From the NCBI GenBank assembly GCA_900471925.1, contig UCGV01000005.1, positions 298,676 to 362,675 on the forward strand: a stretch of DNA of 64,000 bases, given 5' to 3'. This stretch comes from Hyphomicrobiales bacterium. Its GTDB lineage: Bacteria; Pseudomonadota; Alphaproteobacteria; Rhizobiales; Rhizobiaceae. Positions within the stretch are counted from its first letter, which is position 1. Each line of letters starts with the position of its first letter. Both the position numbers and the translations under genes were made by a program. Under the pieces are notes generated by a model, which searched no databases, was not told the DNA's origin, and saw only the letters and a list, made by a program, of their open reading frames with translations. Below, in pieces: positions 1 through 7,687 of the stretch.

Positions 1-230
1 TCGGTATAGTTCGTCCACTGCCAGACCGTCGGCAGGCCGAAGGGATTGCCGCGCAGGTCCGAGAGCGTCTTGAAGCCGCCAAGCGCGGTGCTGATCAGCG
101 GGATGACGACGAGGCCGGCGACGATCAGCAGCGAGACATACATATAGATCTGCGTGCCGGTGCGGACCTTGCGGCCGGCACTGCCTGCCGATGCGGCGTC
201 GATGGGTGGTGCGGTCGAGATATCAGTCAT
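1..230 (-). CDS. ABC sugar permease, MalG type (partial, runs off left edge)
   Basis: This is the N-terminal part of the second inner-membrane permease of the sugar transporter encoded leftward from 2544. The visible 76 residues have a short polar N-terminus, a transmembrane stretch (IYMYVSLLIVAGLVVIPLIS) and the start of the first periplasmic loop with an FKTLSDLRGNPFGLP pattern, as usual for MalG-type (CUT1) permeases. The ATG at 230 overlaps the stop of the upstream permease by 8 bases, which implies translational coupling. The EAA loop that contacts the ATPase lies outside the window, so the assignment rests on this start and on operon position. Confidence 0.85.
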   Translation of the reverse strand, partial: MTDISTAPPIDAASAGSAGRKVRTGTQIYMYVSLLIVAGLVVIPLISTALGGFKTLSDLRGNPFGLPTVWQWTNYT

Positions 231-1161
231 TGCGCATGAATATCCGCTTGTAGCTGAAGGCGAGCGTGACGCAGATCACGAACAGCACGACGCCGACGGC
301 GCTGCCGAAACCGACCTGCATGCGGGTCACCCCGAAATTGTAGAGGAAGGTCACCATGGTCTGCGTCGAGTTCGAAGGGCCGCCTCCGGTCAGCGGCATG
401 ATCATGTCGAAGAGCTGCAGGGAGCCGACGACGCCGAAGAAGACGGAGAGGCGAACGGTGGAACCGAGAAGCGGCAGCGTGACGTGGCGGAATTTCTGCC
501 AGCCTGTTGCGCCATCGATATCGGCAGCTTCCAGCACACTCTTGTCGATCGCCTGAAGACCGGCGATGAAGAGCATCATGTGAAAGCCGAAATACTTCCA
601 GACGATGACGCCGAGAATGGCGTACATGGCGACATTGCGATCTGCGAGCCAGAAGGGCGCCTCAATGCCGATCATGTGCGAAATGCCGGCCACGAGGCCG
701 AAATCGCCGTCATAGACGAAACGCCAGATCATGCCGGCGGCAACATCTGCCAGAACGTAAGGCAGGAAGAATACCAGGCGGAAGACCAGCGCGCCCTTGA
801 TCTTGGTGGAAACCATCGTCGCCAACCATAGCGCCAGCGGGATCTGCACACAGAGCGAGACGAGGACGATCAGGCCGTTATTGATGAGCGCCTGCGTGAA
901 GGCGCCATTGCGGAAGATGAGCTGGTAGTTGCGAATGCCGACCCACTGCGTCGGATCGCCGTAACCGTTCCAGTTATAGAAGGAATACCAGGCGGCTTCG
1001 CCCATCGGTACGATGACGAGCAGAGTAAAAAGCATCAATGCCGGCGGCAGAAACAGGATCAATACCGGCCATTTGCTGTGGGCCAGCGAACGCTTGTGCC
1101 GGCGCGGGGCCAATTTGGCGCTCGTCCCTGCCACATTTGCTGACATGAAAGTATCGCTCAT
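223..1161 (-). CDS. ABC sugar permease, MalF type
   Basis: Inner-membrane subunit of a carbohydrate ABC importer (CUT1 family). The 312-residue protein has six predicted hydrophobic segments beginning near residue 30 and the permease EAA motif EAADIDGATGWQKFRHVTLP around residue 210, which docks with the ATPase. The length is normal for UgpA/LacF-type permeases without a large periplasmic domain. It is the second gene of a leftward operon: binding protein (1246-2544), this gene, then the MalG-type permease overlapping its end. The substrate is unknown; the neighbouring Gfo/Idh and ThuA genes suggest a glycoside or disaccharide. An alternative start a few codons downstream is possible. Confidence 0.93.
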   Translation of the reverse strand: MSDTFMSANVAGTSAKLAPRRHKRSLAHSKWPVLILFLPPALMLFTLLVIVPMGEAAWYSFYNWNGYGDPTQWVGIRNYQLIFRNGAFTQALINNGLIVLVSLCVQIPLALWLATMVSTKIKGALVFRLVFFLPYVLADVAAGMIWRFVYDGDFGLVAGISHMIGIEAPFWLADRNVAMYAILGVIVWKYFGFHMMLFIAGLQAIDKSVLEAADIDGATGWQKFRHVTLPLLGSTVRLSVFFGVVGSLQLFDMIMPLTGGGPSNSTQTMVTFLYNFGVTRMQVGFGSAVGVVLFVICVTLAFSYKRIFMRND

Positions 1162-1214
1162 CGGTCTCTAGGACTCCTCGGGCGGATTCGCGACTGCGCC
1201 GCGAGTGAGAAGGA

Positions 1215-1238
1215 GCCGGCGCCCTTACGAGCGCCGGC
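1215..1238 (-). promoter_or_regulatory. Intercistronic hairpin after binding-protein gene
   Basis: GCCGGCGC at 1215-1222 pairs perfectly with GCGCCGGC at 1231-1238 around an 8-base loop. It lies just after the stop of the binding-protein gene and before the permease start, with no T-run. Such hairpins usually protect the upstream message so that the binding protein is made in excess over the permeases. Confidence 0.55.
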
Positions 1239-1245
1239 GGATGCT

Positions 1246-2544
1246 TTACTTCGCTTCGAGCGAGTAGGCGTCCTGGATCTGCTGGGCACCATCGGCCGGT
1301 GTTGCCGAGCCGGAAACGATTTCCATCGTTACGTCGTTGACGACGCCGCCGACATTCGGGCCGAGATCCTGATCGAGGAAGTTCTGGTGCCAGGTTTCCT
1401 TGTCCAGAGCCACAGCGCTGTCCTTCAGAAGCACGTTCTGCACGCCATCGGCCGCCCCCTTGGCCACCGGGATGATGCCTGTCTTGGCTGCGAGCAGCTT
1501 CTGGTTTTCTGGGCTGCCGAGGAATTTCAGGAATTCTTCGGTTTCCGGAGGCGCATTCTTGGTGACGACCCAGCCGTTCAGGCGGCCGAGATAGTCGGTT
1601 GCCAGACCCGGAGCGCCTTCGACGACCGGGAACGGGAAGCGGCCGATATTATCGTCCGGCTGGCCCTTGCCGCTGGTCGAGCTGGCGCGCGAGGTATCGT
1701 TGGTGTTTTCGAAGCCGAGCAGCATCGCGGCACGTCCGTCGCCGAAGGCGGCGAGCGCATCGTTCCACGTGGCGCCGAGATAGCCTTTCTGGAAGGGCTC
1801 GAGCTTGCCGAGTTCGGCAAGTTGCTCGCCGGCCTTCACAAAGGCTTCACCGGCAAAACCATCGCCCTCACCCGCCTTAGCCTTTTCGAAGCCGTCATGG
1901 CCGGCTTCGCGCATGGCGAGATAGCCCCAGTAGAAATGGATCGGCCACTTGTCGCCACCGCCGCCGGCGATCGGCACGATGCCCGCGGCCTTGATCGTCT
2001 TCACGGCATTCAGGAAGTCGCCCCAGGTCTTGATCTGCGAAGCGTCGACATTTGCCTTCTTGAACAGTTCCTTATTGTAGAAGAAGGAAACGAGACCCGT
2101 CTTGTAGGGCGCTGCCCAGACCTTGCCGTCAAAAGTCATGCCGTCGATCGTCGCGGCACTTGTGCCATTGCGCCATGCGCCGCCATCGGCGTCGAGCGCG
2201 GCGTCGATCGGCCGCAGCATGCCGGTATCGGCCTGTGCCTTCAGCACGCCGCCGCCCCAGGTGTAGAAGAAGCTTGGAGCCTCATTCGACTGCAGCAGCG
2301 TCGGGAGCTTGGCCTTGAAGCCCTGGTTTTCGAGGAACTGCAGCTCGATCTTGACGCCGGGGTGGCTTGCCTCGAAATCCTTGGCGAGCTTGTTCCACAC
2401 TTCCAGGGTACCCGGAACCTGCTCCAGATGGAGCCAGCGAATGGTCGTATCGGCAGCGGCAGTCGCCGCCGAGGCGCAGTAGCCGGCGACTGCAATTGCA
2501 ATTGCCGAAAGCATGTTGATGCGATGAGTTTTGGTGATCAGCAC
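1246..2544 (-). CDS. Sugar ABC transporter substrate-binding protein (family 1)
   Basis: Periplasmic receptor of the CUT1 sugar importer. The 432-residue protein starts with a Sec signal peptide (hydrophobic core LSAIAIAVAGYCASA, likely cleaved after ATAA near residue 30). The mature domain begins DTTIRWLHLEQVPGT and has the family-1 pattern of an N-terminal lobe with FEASHPGVKIELQFLE, the signature-like stretch WAAPYKTGLVSFFYNKELF near residues 145-165, and a closing LNGWVVTKNAPPETEEFLKFL. It is the first and presumably most highly expressed gene of the leftward operon and is followed by a hairpin. Divergent from the ROK regulator at 2777, its likely controller. The ligand cannot be read from sequence. 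Confidence 0.93.
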   Translation of the reverse strand: MLITKTHRINMLSAIAIAVAGYCASAATAAADTTIRWLHLEQVPGTLEVWNKLAKDFEASHPGVKIELQFLENQGFKAKLPTLLQSNEAPSFFYTWGGGVLKAQADTGMLRPIDAALDADGGAWRNGTSAATIDGMTFDGKVWAAPYKTGLVSFFYNKELFKKANVDASQIKTWGDFLNAVKTIKAAGIVPIAGGGGDKWPIHFYWGYLAMREAGHDGFEKAKAGEGDGFAGEAFVKAGEQLAELGKLEPFQKGYLGATWNDALAAFGDGRAAMLLGFENTNDTSRASSTSGKGQPDDNIGRFPFPVVEGAPGLATDYLGRLNGWVVTKNAPPETEEFLKFLGSPENQKLLAAKTGIIPVAKGAADGVQNVLLKDSAVALDKETWHQNFLDQDLGPNVGGVVNDVTMEIVSGSATPADGAQQIQDAYSLEAK

Positions 2545-2776
2545 TTGGCACTCCTCCCGAGGCGCTTTATTTCTGTATCCGGATTAAATAATCGCAGCCT
2601 TTGCCATTCTGTCAATACCCTGCCCGAAAAAGCGGCAGCAGGCGTGCAAAATGATGCATTTGTGGAAATTCCTGTTGCACGATTGCGAAAATCAGTTCTA
2701 CAACAAGGGTGATTTAATTTGCCTCTCGAAAAAAATCGCGAGGCTGATGACAGGGTTTGGGTGCCCGCTCGAAACG
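2545..2776. promoter_or_regulatory. Divergent control region between sugar ABC operon and ROK regulator
   Basis: About 230 bases separate the two start codons. The part near the binding-protein gene is AT-rich (GGATTAAATAATCG at 2581-2594) and a similar GATTTAATTTGCC lies near 2711, arranged as loosely related half-sites that a ROK (NagC/Mlc-like) regulator could use. This is the natural place for both promoters; no clear sigma-70 pair could be fixed. The open frame entering from 2651 lacks a convincing ribosome-binding site, so this DNA is taken as non-coding. Confidence 0.4.
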
Positions 2777-3976
2777 ATGAAGACTGCTGATCCCGAATTG
2801 ATGCGTGCCATCAACCGCTTGAACGTGCTGGATACGATCCGGCGCAACGGCCCGATCTCCCGCATCCAGATCAGCGAACGCACCGAGCTCTCCACGACGA
2901 CGGTTTCCGCCATAACCGCTTCGCTGCTCGACGACGGGCTTATTCTGCCACTTCATGAAGGCGATATCCGCAATGAAGCAGTGCGCGGCCGGCCGCGCGT
3001 CATGCTGGAGGTCAATCCGGATGCCGCCCGCGTAGTCGGTGCCAAGATCGCCGCCAGCCGCATGGTTTTCGTCCTCACCAATTTTCGTGGCGATGTGCTC
3101 TCCAGGCTGACGCTGCCGATCCGCATCGACCGCCAGCCGATCGCCGTCATTGCCGATCTCATCGAGGATGGCGTGCGCCGTTGCGTCGTCGATATCGGCC
3201 TGTCGCTTGCCGATATCGACAGTATCTGCCTGGCCCTTCCCGGCGTTATCGAACATCGCACCGGCCATATCCGTTCGAGCCCCATCTTCCGTGATGTCAA
3301 CATTGATTTTGCTGCGGAAATGTCCGCTCGCCTGTCGATACCGACGATCATCGAGAGCGACGCGCACGCCATCACGCTCGGCCATCACTGGTTCGGCAAG
3401 GCCCGCGACCTCGAAGACATGGTTCTGATCTCGCTTGAACAGACGCTGGGCCTCGGCGTGCTGCATGGCAACCGGCTCTTTCGCGGCGCCGGCGGCCTCA
3501 GCCATAATCTCGGCGACCTCGTTCTCGGAATGGGCCAGCAGGGCGTCGTCCGTCTTTCGAGCCAGGCCGGCGAAAGCGCGATCCTCGGTGAACAACAGGC
3601 AGACGGGCGCTTTGCCGAAGCGGTGCGCCTCGGCCGCGGTATGACGCTGGTGCAGGCGCTGATCCAGGCCGACGACGACCGGTTGATTGGCGCGGCCATG
3701 CGGGCCGGCGAAGCGGTGGGGCTGACTGTCGCCAATATCGTGACGCTGTTTGCGCCGCCGCGTGTCATTCTCGTCGGCTCGTCGCTTGCGCTCGGTGAGC
3801 CGTTCCTCAACAGCCTGCGGGATGCCTATGAACTGGCCATCCCGCCATCCCTCAAAGGCGTCAGCGAACTCGTCTTCGACGATTCGACCGACGATTTCTG
3901 GGCTCAGGGTGCGGCCGCCGTTGCCCTTTACGAACTCTACGAATCGCCCTGGAGCACCACAGGGCCGGCGCTCTGA
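2777..3976 (+). CDS. ROK-family transcriptional regulator
   Basis: Probable sugar-responsive repressor. From the chosen ATG (MKTADPELMRAINRLNVLD) it is 399 residues. A winged helix-turn-helix occupies about residues 10-65 (GPISRIQISERTELSTTTVSAI), followed by a ROK sugar-binding fold (ARVVGAKIAASRMVFVLTNF, then GLGVLHGNRLFRGAGGLSHN). The zinc-binding CxCGxxGC motif seen in most ROK proteins is absent; the equivalent stretch reads LGMGQQGVVRLSS. Upstream in-frame ATGs at 2651 and 2747 exist but add non-conserved sequence. It is divergent from the sugar ABC operon and upstream of a Gfo/Idh oxidoreductase and ThuA, and probably controls both arms. Confidence 0.88.
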   Translation: MKTADPELMRAINRLNVLDTIRRNGPISRIQISERTELSTTTVSAITASLLDDGLILPLHEGDIRNEAVRGRPRVMLEVNPDAARVVGAKIAASRMVFVLTNFRGDVLSRLTLPIRIDRQPIAVIADLIEDGVRRCVVDIGLSLADIDSICLALPGVIEHRTGHIRSSPIFRDVNIDFAAEMSARLSIPTIIESDAHAITLGHHWFGKARDLEDMVLISLEQTLGLGVLHGNRLFRGAGGLSHNLGDLVLGMGQQGVVRLSSQAGESAILGEQQADGRFAEAVRLGRGMTLVQALIQADDDRLIGAAMRAGEAVGLTVANIVTLFAPPRVILVGSSLALGEPFLNSLRDAYELAIPPSLKGVSELVFDDSTDDFWAQGAAAVALYELYESPWSTTGPAL

Positions 3977-4007
3977 AGCGCAAAACCTACATTTATCGGA
4001 GGATATG

Positions 4008-5111
4008 ATGGAAAAAGTCGGTATCGGCATCATTGGATGCGGCAATATTTCGGGCGCCTATCTGAAGGCGATGACATCGGCCTTCCCGATCCTCGAGATC
4101 CGCGGACTGACCGATCTCAATCGCGAGCTTGCGGAGGCAAAGGCCAGCGAATTCAACCTTCCGGCCAAGACGGTCGATGAACTCCTCGCCGATCCGAAGG
4201 TCGAGATCATCGTCAACCTGACCATCCCGAAGGCTCATGTCGCCGTCGGTTTGCAGGCGCTGGACGCCGGCAAACACACCTACTCGGAAAAGCCGCTCGG
4301 GATTAATTTCGCGGAAGGGAAAAAATTGGCGGATGCCGCCAAGGCCAAGGGTCTGCGCATCGGCGCCGCCCCCGACACTTTCCTCGGCGGCGGCCACCAG
4401 ACCGCCCGCGCGCTGATCGACGATGGCGTCATCGGCATTCCGGTCGGCGGTACCGCGACCTTCATGTGCCCCGGCCATGAGCGCTGGCACCCCAATCCGG
4501 CCTTCTATTATGAAGTCGGCGGCGGCCCGATGCTCGACATGGGTCCCTATTACATCACCGATCTCGTCAACCTGCTCGGACCGGTCGCCAAGGTTGCCGG
4601 TTTTGCGGTGACGCCGCGCAGCGAGCGAATGATCACCAGCGAGCCGCGCAACGGCGAGCGCATCCCGGTTCATATCCCGACCCATGTCGCCGGTGTCATG
4701 GCTTTTGCCAACGGTGCCGTCGTCCAGATCGGCATGAGCTTCGACGTCGCCGGCCACAAGCATGTACCACTTGAAGTCTACGGCACCGAAGGCACGCTGA
4801 TCGTGCCGGATCCGAACCGCTTCGCCGGCCCGGTCGAATATCTGAAGAAGGGCGGCCAGTTCGAAGACCAGCCTGTGACATTGCCTTACGCTGACGGCAA
4901 TTACCGCTCGCTCGGCGTGGCCGATCTCGCCCACGCCATCCGGTCGAACCGGCCACATCGCGCAAATGGCGATCTTGCGCTACACGTGCTCGAAGTCATG
5001 GAGGCCTTCCAGAAGGCGTCCGACACTGGCAGCACCGTAACGCTCACCACGACAACGGAGCGCCCTGCTCCACTTTCTCAATCTCTCGTCGACGGACTGC
5101 TCGGCAAGTAA
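4008..5111 (+). CDS. Gfo/Idh/MocA-family oxidoreductase
   Basis: NAD(P)-dependent sugar or polyol dehydrogenase of 367 residues. The N-terminal Rossmann fold shows GIGIIGCGNISGAYLKAM (residues 4-21), the family EKP motif is in YSEKPLGINFAEGKK near residue 95, and the catalytic-domain stretch GGGPMLDMGPYYITDLVNLL follows near residue 175. GGAGG at 3998-4002 is 5 bases from the ATG at 4008; a second ATG at 4005 is too close. It lies 31 bases after the ROK gene and 19 bases before the ThuA gene, so the three form one operon. Pairing of a Gfo/Idh enzyme with ThuA recalls the thuAB arrangement for alpha-glucoside use; substrate not determined. Confidence 0.9.
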   Translation: MEKVGIGIIGCGNISGAYLKAMTSAFPILEIRGLTDLNRELAEAKASEFNLPAKTVDELLADPKVEIIVNLTIPKAHVAVGLQALDAGKHTYSEKPLGINFAEGKKLADAAKAKGLRIGAAPDTFLGGGHQTARALIDDGVIGIPVGGTATFMCPGHERWHPNPAFYYEVGGGPMLDMGPYYITDLVNLLGPVAKVAGFAVTPRSERMITSEPRNGERIPVHIPTHVAGVMAFANGAVVQIGMSFDVAGHKHVPLEVYGTEGTLIVPDPNRFAGPVEYLKKGGQFEDQPVTLPYADGNYRSLGVADLAHAIRSNRPHRANGDLALHVLEVMEAFQKASDTGSTVTLTTTTERPAPLSQSLVDGLLGK

Positions 5112-5130
5112 CATTCAGGAGGAATACACG

Positions 5131-5772
5131 ATGCGTGAAGCACTGATCGTCTGGGGCGGCTGGGCAGGCCACGAACCCGAACAATGCGCCGCAATCATCA
5201 AGGACATGCTCGAGGAAGACGGCTTCAAGGTCTATGTGGAGCACAGCACGGAAGCTTTCGCCGATCCGTCGATCCACGATCTGAGCCTGATCGTACCTGT
5301 TATCACCATGTCGAAGATCGAGAAGGAAGAGGTCAAGAACCTCGCTGCCGCGATCGAAAGCGGGGTCGGCATTGCCGGCTATCACGGCGGCGCCGGCGAC
5401 AGCTTCCGCGAATCGACCGACTACCAGTTCATCATCGGCGGCCAGTGGGTTGCCCATCCGGGCAACATCATCAACTACACGGTCAACGTAACCCGGCCGG
5501 ACGATCCGCTGATGGAAGGGATCACCGACTTCCCCTATAATTCCGAGCAATATTACATGCATGTCGACCCCTCGAACGAGGTGCTGGCGACGACGACCTT
5601 CACCGGCGAGCATGCCTACTGGATCGACGGCGTGACTATGCCGGTCGTCTGGAAGCGCAAATACGGCAAGGGCCGCGTCTTCTATTCCTCGCTCGGCCAT
5701 GTCGCCAAGGAATTCGAAGTACCGCAGATGAAGACGATCTTCCGCCGCGGCGCCAATTGGGCGGCTCGCTGA
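5131..5772 (+). CDS. ThuA-like domain protein
   Basis: A 213-residue protein of the ThuA (trehalose utilization) family, which has a class I glutamine-amidotransferase-like fold. Family features are the N-terminal REALIVWGGWAGHEPEQC, the central GVGIAGYHGGAGDSFRESTDY with YHGG near residue 80, the GGQWVAHPGNIINYTV block, and the C-terminal VFYSSLGHVAKEFE. Members act in the metabolism of oxidized (keto) glycosides with Gfo/Idh partners. A good AGGAGG-like site precedes the ATG. It is the last gene of the ROK-Gfo/Idh-ThuA operon and is followed by hairpins at 5788-5837. Cytoplasmic; no signal peptide. Confidence 0.88.
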   Translation: MREALIVWGGWAGHEPEQCAAIIKDMLEEDGFKVYVEHSTEAFADPSIHDLSLIVPVITMSKIEKEEVKNLAAAIESGVGIAGYHGGAGDSFRESTDYQFIIGGQWVAHPGNIINYTVNVTRPDDPLMEGITDFPYNSEQYYMHVDPSNEVLATTTFTGEHAYWIDGVTMPVVWKRKYGKGRVFYSSLGHVAKEFEVPQMKTIFRRGANWAAR

Positions 5773-5787
5773 TCCTGTCGATATCAA

Positions 5788-5837
5788 GGCTGCCGGTTCT
5801 TGCCGGCAGCCCACATGAAAAATGCTCATTTGAGCAT
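5788..5837 (+). terminator. Two tandem hairpins after ThuA gene
   Basis: GGCTGCCGG (5788-5796) pairs with CCGGCAGCC (5803-5811) across a 6-base loop, and ATGCTCA (5822-5828) pairs with TGAGCAT (5831-5837). They follow the ThuA stop codon and probably end the operon transcript, although there is no long T-run, so termination efficiency is uncertain. Confidence 0.5.
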
Positions 5838-5903
5838 AACACGGGTGCCAAAGCCCGCTGAATGCGTTACTGCTGTGAGGCGATTGAAACAGACAGCAAG
5901 ACG

Positions 5904-6056
5904 ATGAGCGACAACGTTATCAAGTTTCGCAAGCCGAAGCCCCCACCGAAAGCACCCAATCCTTTACTGCGCAAGCTGATGATTGTCGCCGCGGTGATTA
6001 TCGTGTTCGCTGCCGCCTGGGTCTATGTCCAGGTCACCGGCGTGCCGTCGCAATAG
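5904..6056 (+). CDS. Small single-pass membrane protein, conserved in rhizobia
   Basis: A 50-residue protein with a basic, proline-rich N-terminus (MSDNVIKFRKPKPPPKAPNP) and one hydrophobic helix (LMIVAAVIIVFAAAWVYVQV, residues 28-47). The architecture suggests a small inner-membrane protein with the charged N-terminus in the cytoplasm. The start at 5904 is chosen over one at 5862 because VIKFRKPKPPPK-type N-termini recur in rhizobial small proteins (from memory, not searched). It is followed 19 bases later by another conserved small gene. Function unknown. Confidence 0.65.
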   Translation: MSDNVIKFRKPKPPPKAPNPLLRKLMIVAAVIIVFAAAWVYVQVTGVPSQ

Positions 6057-6075
6057 TCCAGCAAGGGGTGGTCAG

Positions 6076-6405
6076 ATGAGCGTTCGCCCGCCGCAATCCT
6101 TCAGGCAGTCGTTTTCGGCCGAAGGCGGGGTGAATGTTCTCGAATATGAGCTTCTGTCGGAACGCGCCAGTTCGCTCGGGCGCAACGGCCTGAAGGTCGA
6201 ATCGGCGCTTGCGGCCCTGAGAGCCTGGAACCCGGATCGTCACGGTGCCGAGCAGCGCGAGACCCTGATCAACGAAGCCGCGGACGCCGTCTGGGCGCTT
6301 TTCGTCCAGCGAGAGATCTGCGGCCTGCGTAACAACAAGGATATTATCCAGCGCTACGGCATCCCCGGCGAGGTGCTGGCGCGCGTTGGCGTCGTCAGAA
6401 AATAA
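6076..6405 (+). CDS. Conserved hypothetical protein (DUF6665-like)
   Basis: A 109-residue soluble protein, MSVRPPQSFRQSF at the N-terminus, mostly predicted helical (NVLEYELLSERASSLGRNG, then EQRETLINEAADAVWALFVQ), ending YGIPGEVLARVGVVRK. It resembles a small family common in Rhizobiaceae that I recall as DUF6665; this link is from memory. The ATG at 6076 has a GGGGTGG region upstream and gives the conserved N-terminus, whereas the longer frame from 6025 overlaps the previous gene. Probably co-transcribed with the preceding small membrane protein. No function can be assigned. Confidence 0.7.
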   Translation: MSVRPPQSFRQSFSAEGGVNVLEYELLSERASSLGRNGLKVESALAALRAWNPDRHGAEQRETLINEAADAVWALFVQREICGLRNNKDIIQRYGIPGEVLARVGVVRK

Positions 6406-6477
6406 TGCGCGGCCGCCCCAAAAATCTTTGAGGCCGCCGCTTCCGCAATTTCAGACGCCGGTACGAGCCGGCTGCAA

Positions 6478-7602
6478 TCAGGCGACTTTCGCCTCCGGAC
6501 CGTGCTGATAGACTGGGTAGTCGGTGTAGCCTTCGGCACCGCCGCCGTAATAAGTCTCACGGTTGGGCTTCGCCAGCGGCAGATCCTGCTCCATACGCTC
6601 CACCAGATCCGGATTTGAAATGAAGGGCTGACCAAAAGCCGCCAGGTCGATCAGTCCGTGCCTGAGCAACTGCTCAGCACGCTGCTTGTCCAGCGATCCA
6701 GCAAGGATGAGCGTGCCCGAATAGGTCTCGCGGAACTTCCGCAGGAAATCCGGGGAGAGTGCCGGAGCGTCCGCACGACCTTGGTCCTTCAGGTGAATAT
6801 AGGCCAAACGGCGCGCATCAAGCGCAGCGGCAAGGTGCAGGTATGTCTCCTCGATCAACGGGTGATGCGGCATATCGAAGAGCTTGCCGAACGGCGAGAA
6901 CCTGATGCCGACCCTCTCCGCGCCGATCCGGGCAATGACCGCATCGACGACCTCCAGAACGAAACGTGTCCTGTCCTCGACTGTACCAGCGCCGTAGCGA
7001 TCGGAACGATCGTTGACATGTGGATTGAGAAACTGCTCGAGCAGATAACCGTTTGCGCCATGGATCTCGACGCCGTCGAAGCCGGCCGTAACGGCATTGG
7101 CCGCAGCATTGGCGAAATCGTCAACGATGCTTGCGATCTCATTGGTTTCGAGCGGTCGCGGCACGCTGGCCTCGACGAAGCCCGCCACACCCTCATCATT
7201 GAAGGCAAAGGCCGTGCTGTTGGCATCACGGGCCGGTTTCGCGCTGGAGCTGACGGGCTGTGCGCCGGCCGGCTGCAGGGATGTGTGGGACATGCGTCCG
7301 ACATGCCAGATCTGGGCAAAGATCCTGCCACCTTCTTCATGGACGGCTCTGGTCACACCCTGCCAGCCGTGGACCTGCGCATCCGACCAGATGCCCGGAA
7401 TGAACGCGAAACCCGTTCCCTGCCGTGAAATGGGTGTGCCCTCGGAAACGATCAGGCCGGCTGTAGCACGCTGGCGATAGTAAAGTGCGGTCTGATCATC
7501 GGCGATGCCGTCCTTCGCCCTTGCCCGGGTCATGGGCGCCATGACGAACCGGTTGCGCAGTGTCTGGCCCTGCATGTCATAGGTTTCGGAGAGAGATTTC
7601 AT
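6478..7602 (-). CDS. Old Yellow Enzyme-type alkene reductase (NemA-like)
   Basis: FMN- and NADPH-dependent ene-reductase of 374 residues that reduces electrophilic alkenes, N-ethylmaleimide and nitro compounds. Family marks: N-terminal LRNRFVMAPMTRARA, the flavin-contacting QIWHVGRMSH near residue 100, the catalytic HGANGYLLEQFLNPHVNDRSDRYG near residue 182 (His and Asn bind the substrate carbonyl), and C-terminal GLIDLAAFGQPFISNPDLVERM. Length matches the family. It is divergent from the LysR gene at 7688, which probably controls it. Cytoplasmic. Likely used in electrophile detoxification. Confidence 0.92.
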   Translation of the reverse strand: MKSLSETYDMQGQTLRNRFVMAPMTRARAKDGIADDQTALYYRQRATAGLIVSEGTPISRQGTGFAFIPGIWSDAQVHGWQGVTRAVHEEGGRIFAQIWHVGRMSHTSLQPAGAQPVSSSAKPARDANSTAFAFNDEGVAGFVEASVPRPLETNEIASIVDDFANAAANAVTAGFDGVEIHGANGYLLEQFLNPHVNDRSDRYGAGTVEDRTRFVLEVVDAVIARIGAERVGIRFSPFGKLFDMPHHPLIEETYLHLAAALDARRLAYIHLKDQGRADAPALSPDFLRKFRETYSGTLILAGSLDKQRAEQLLRHGLIDLAAFGQPFISNPDLVERMEQDLPLAKPNRETYYGGGAEGYTDYPVYQHGPEAKVA

Positions 7603-7687
7603 GATCGATGTTCCTCAAATTGGGCTGTTGTCATCGACAAGAGATCTATGAGCGCCTATATTATAAATCCAATTCATGGAGATCATA
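7603..7687. promoter_or_regulatory. Divergent nemA-like/lysR promoter with LysR-type dyad
   Basis: The 85-base gap holds TTGTC-ATC-GACAA at 7628-7640, a perfect interrupted palindrome, and an AT-rich CTATATTATAAATCC near 7658-7672 likely to contain the -10 region of one gene. This fits a LysR-type regulator acting on the divergent reductase gene and on itself. Confidence 0.45.
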
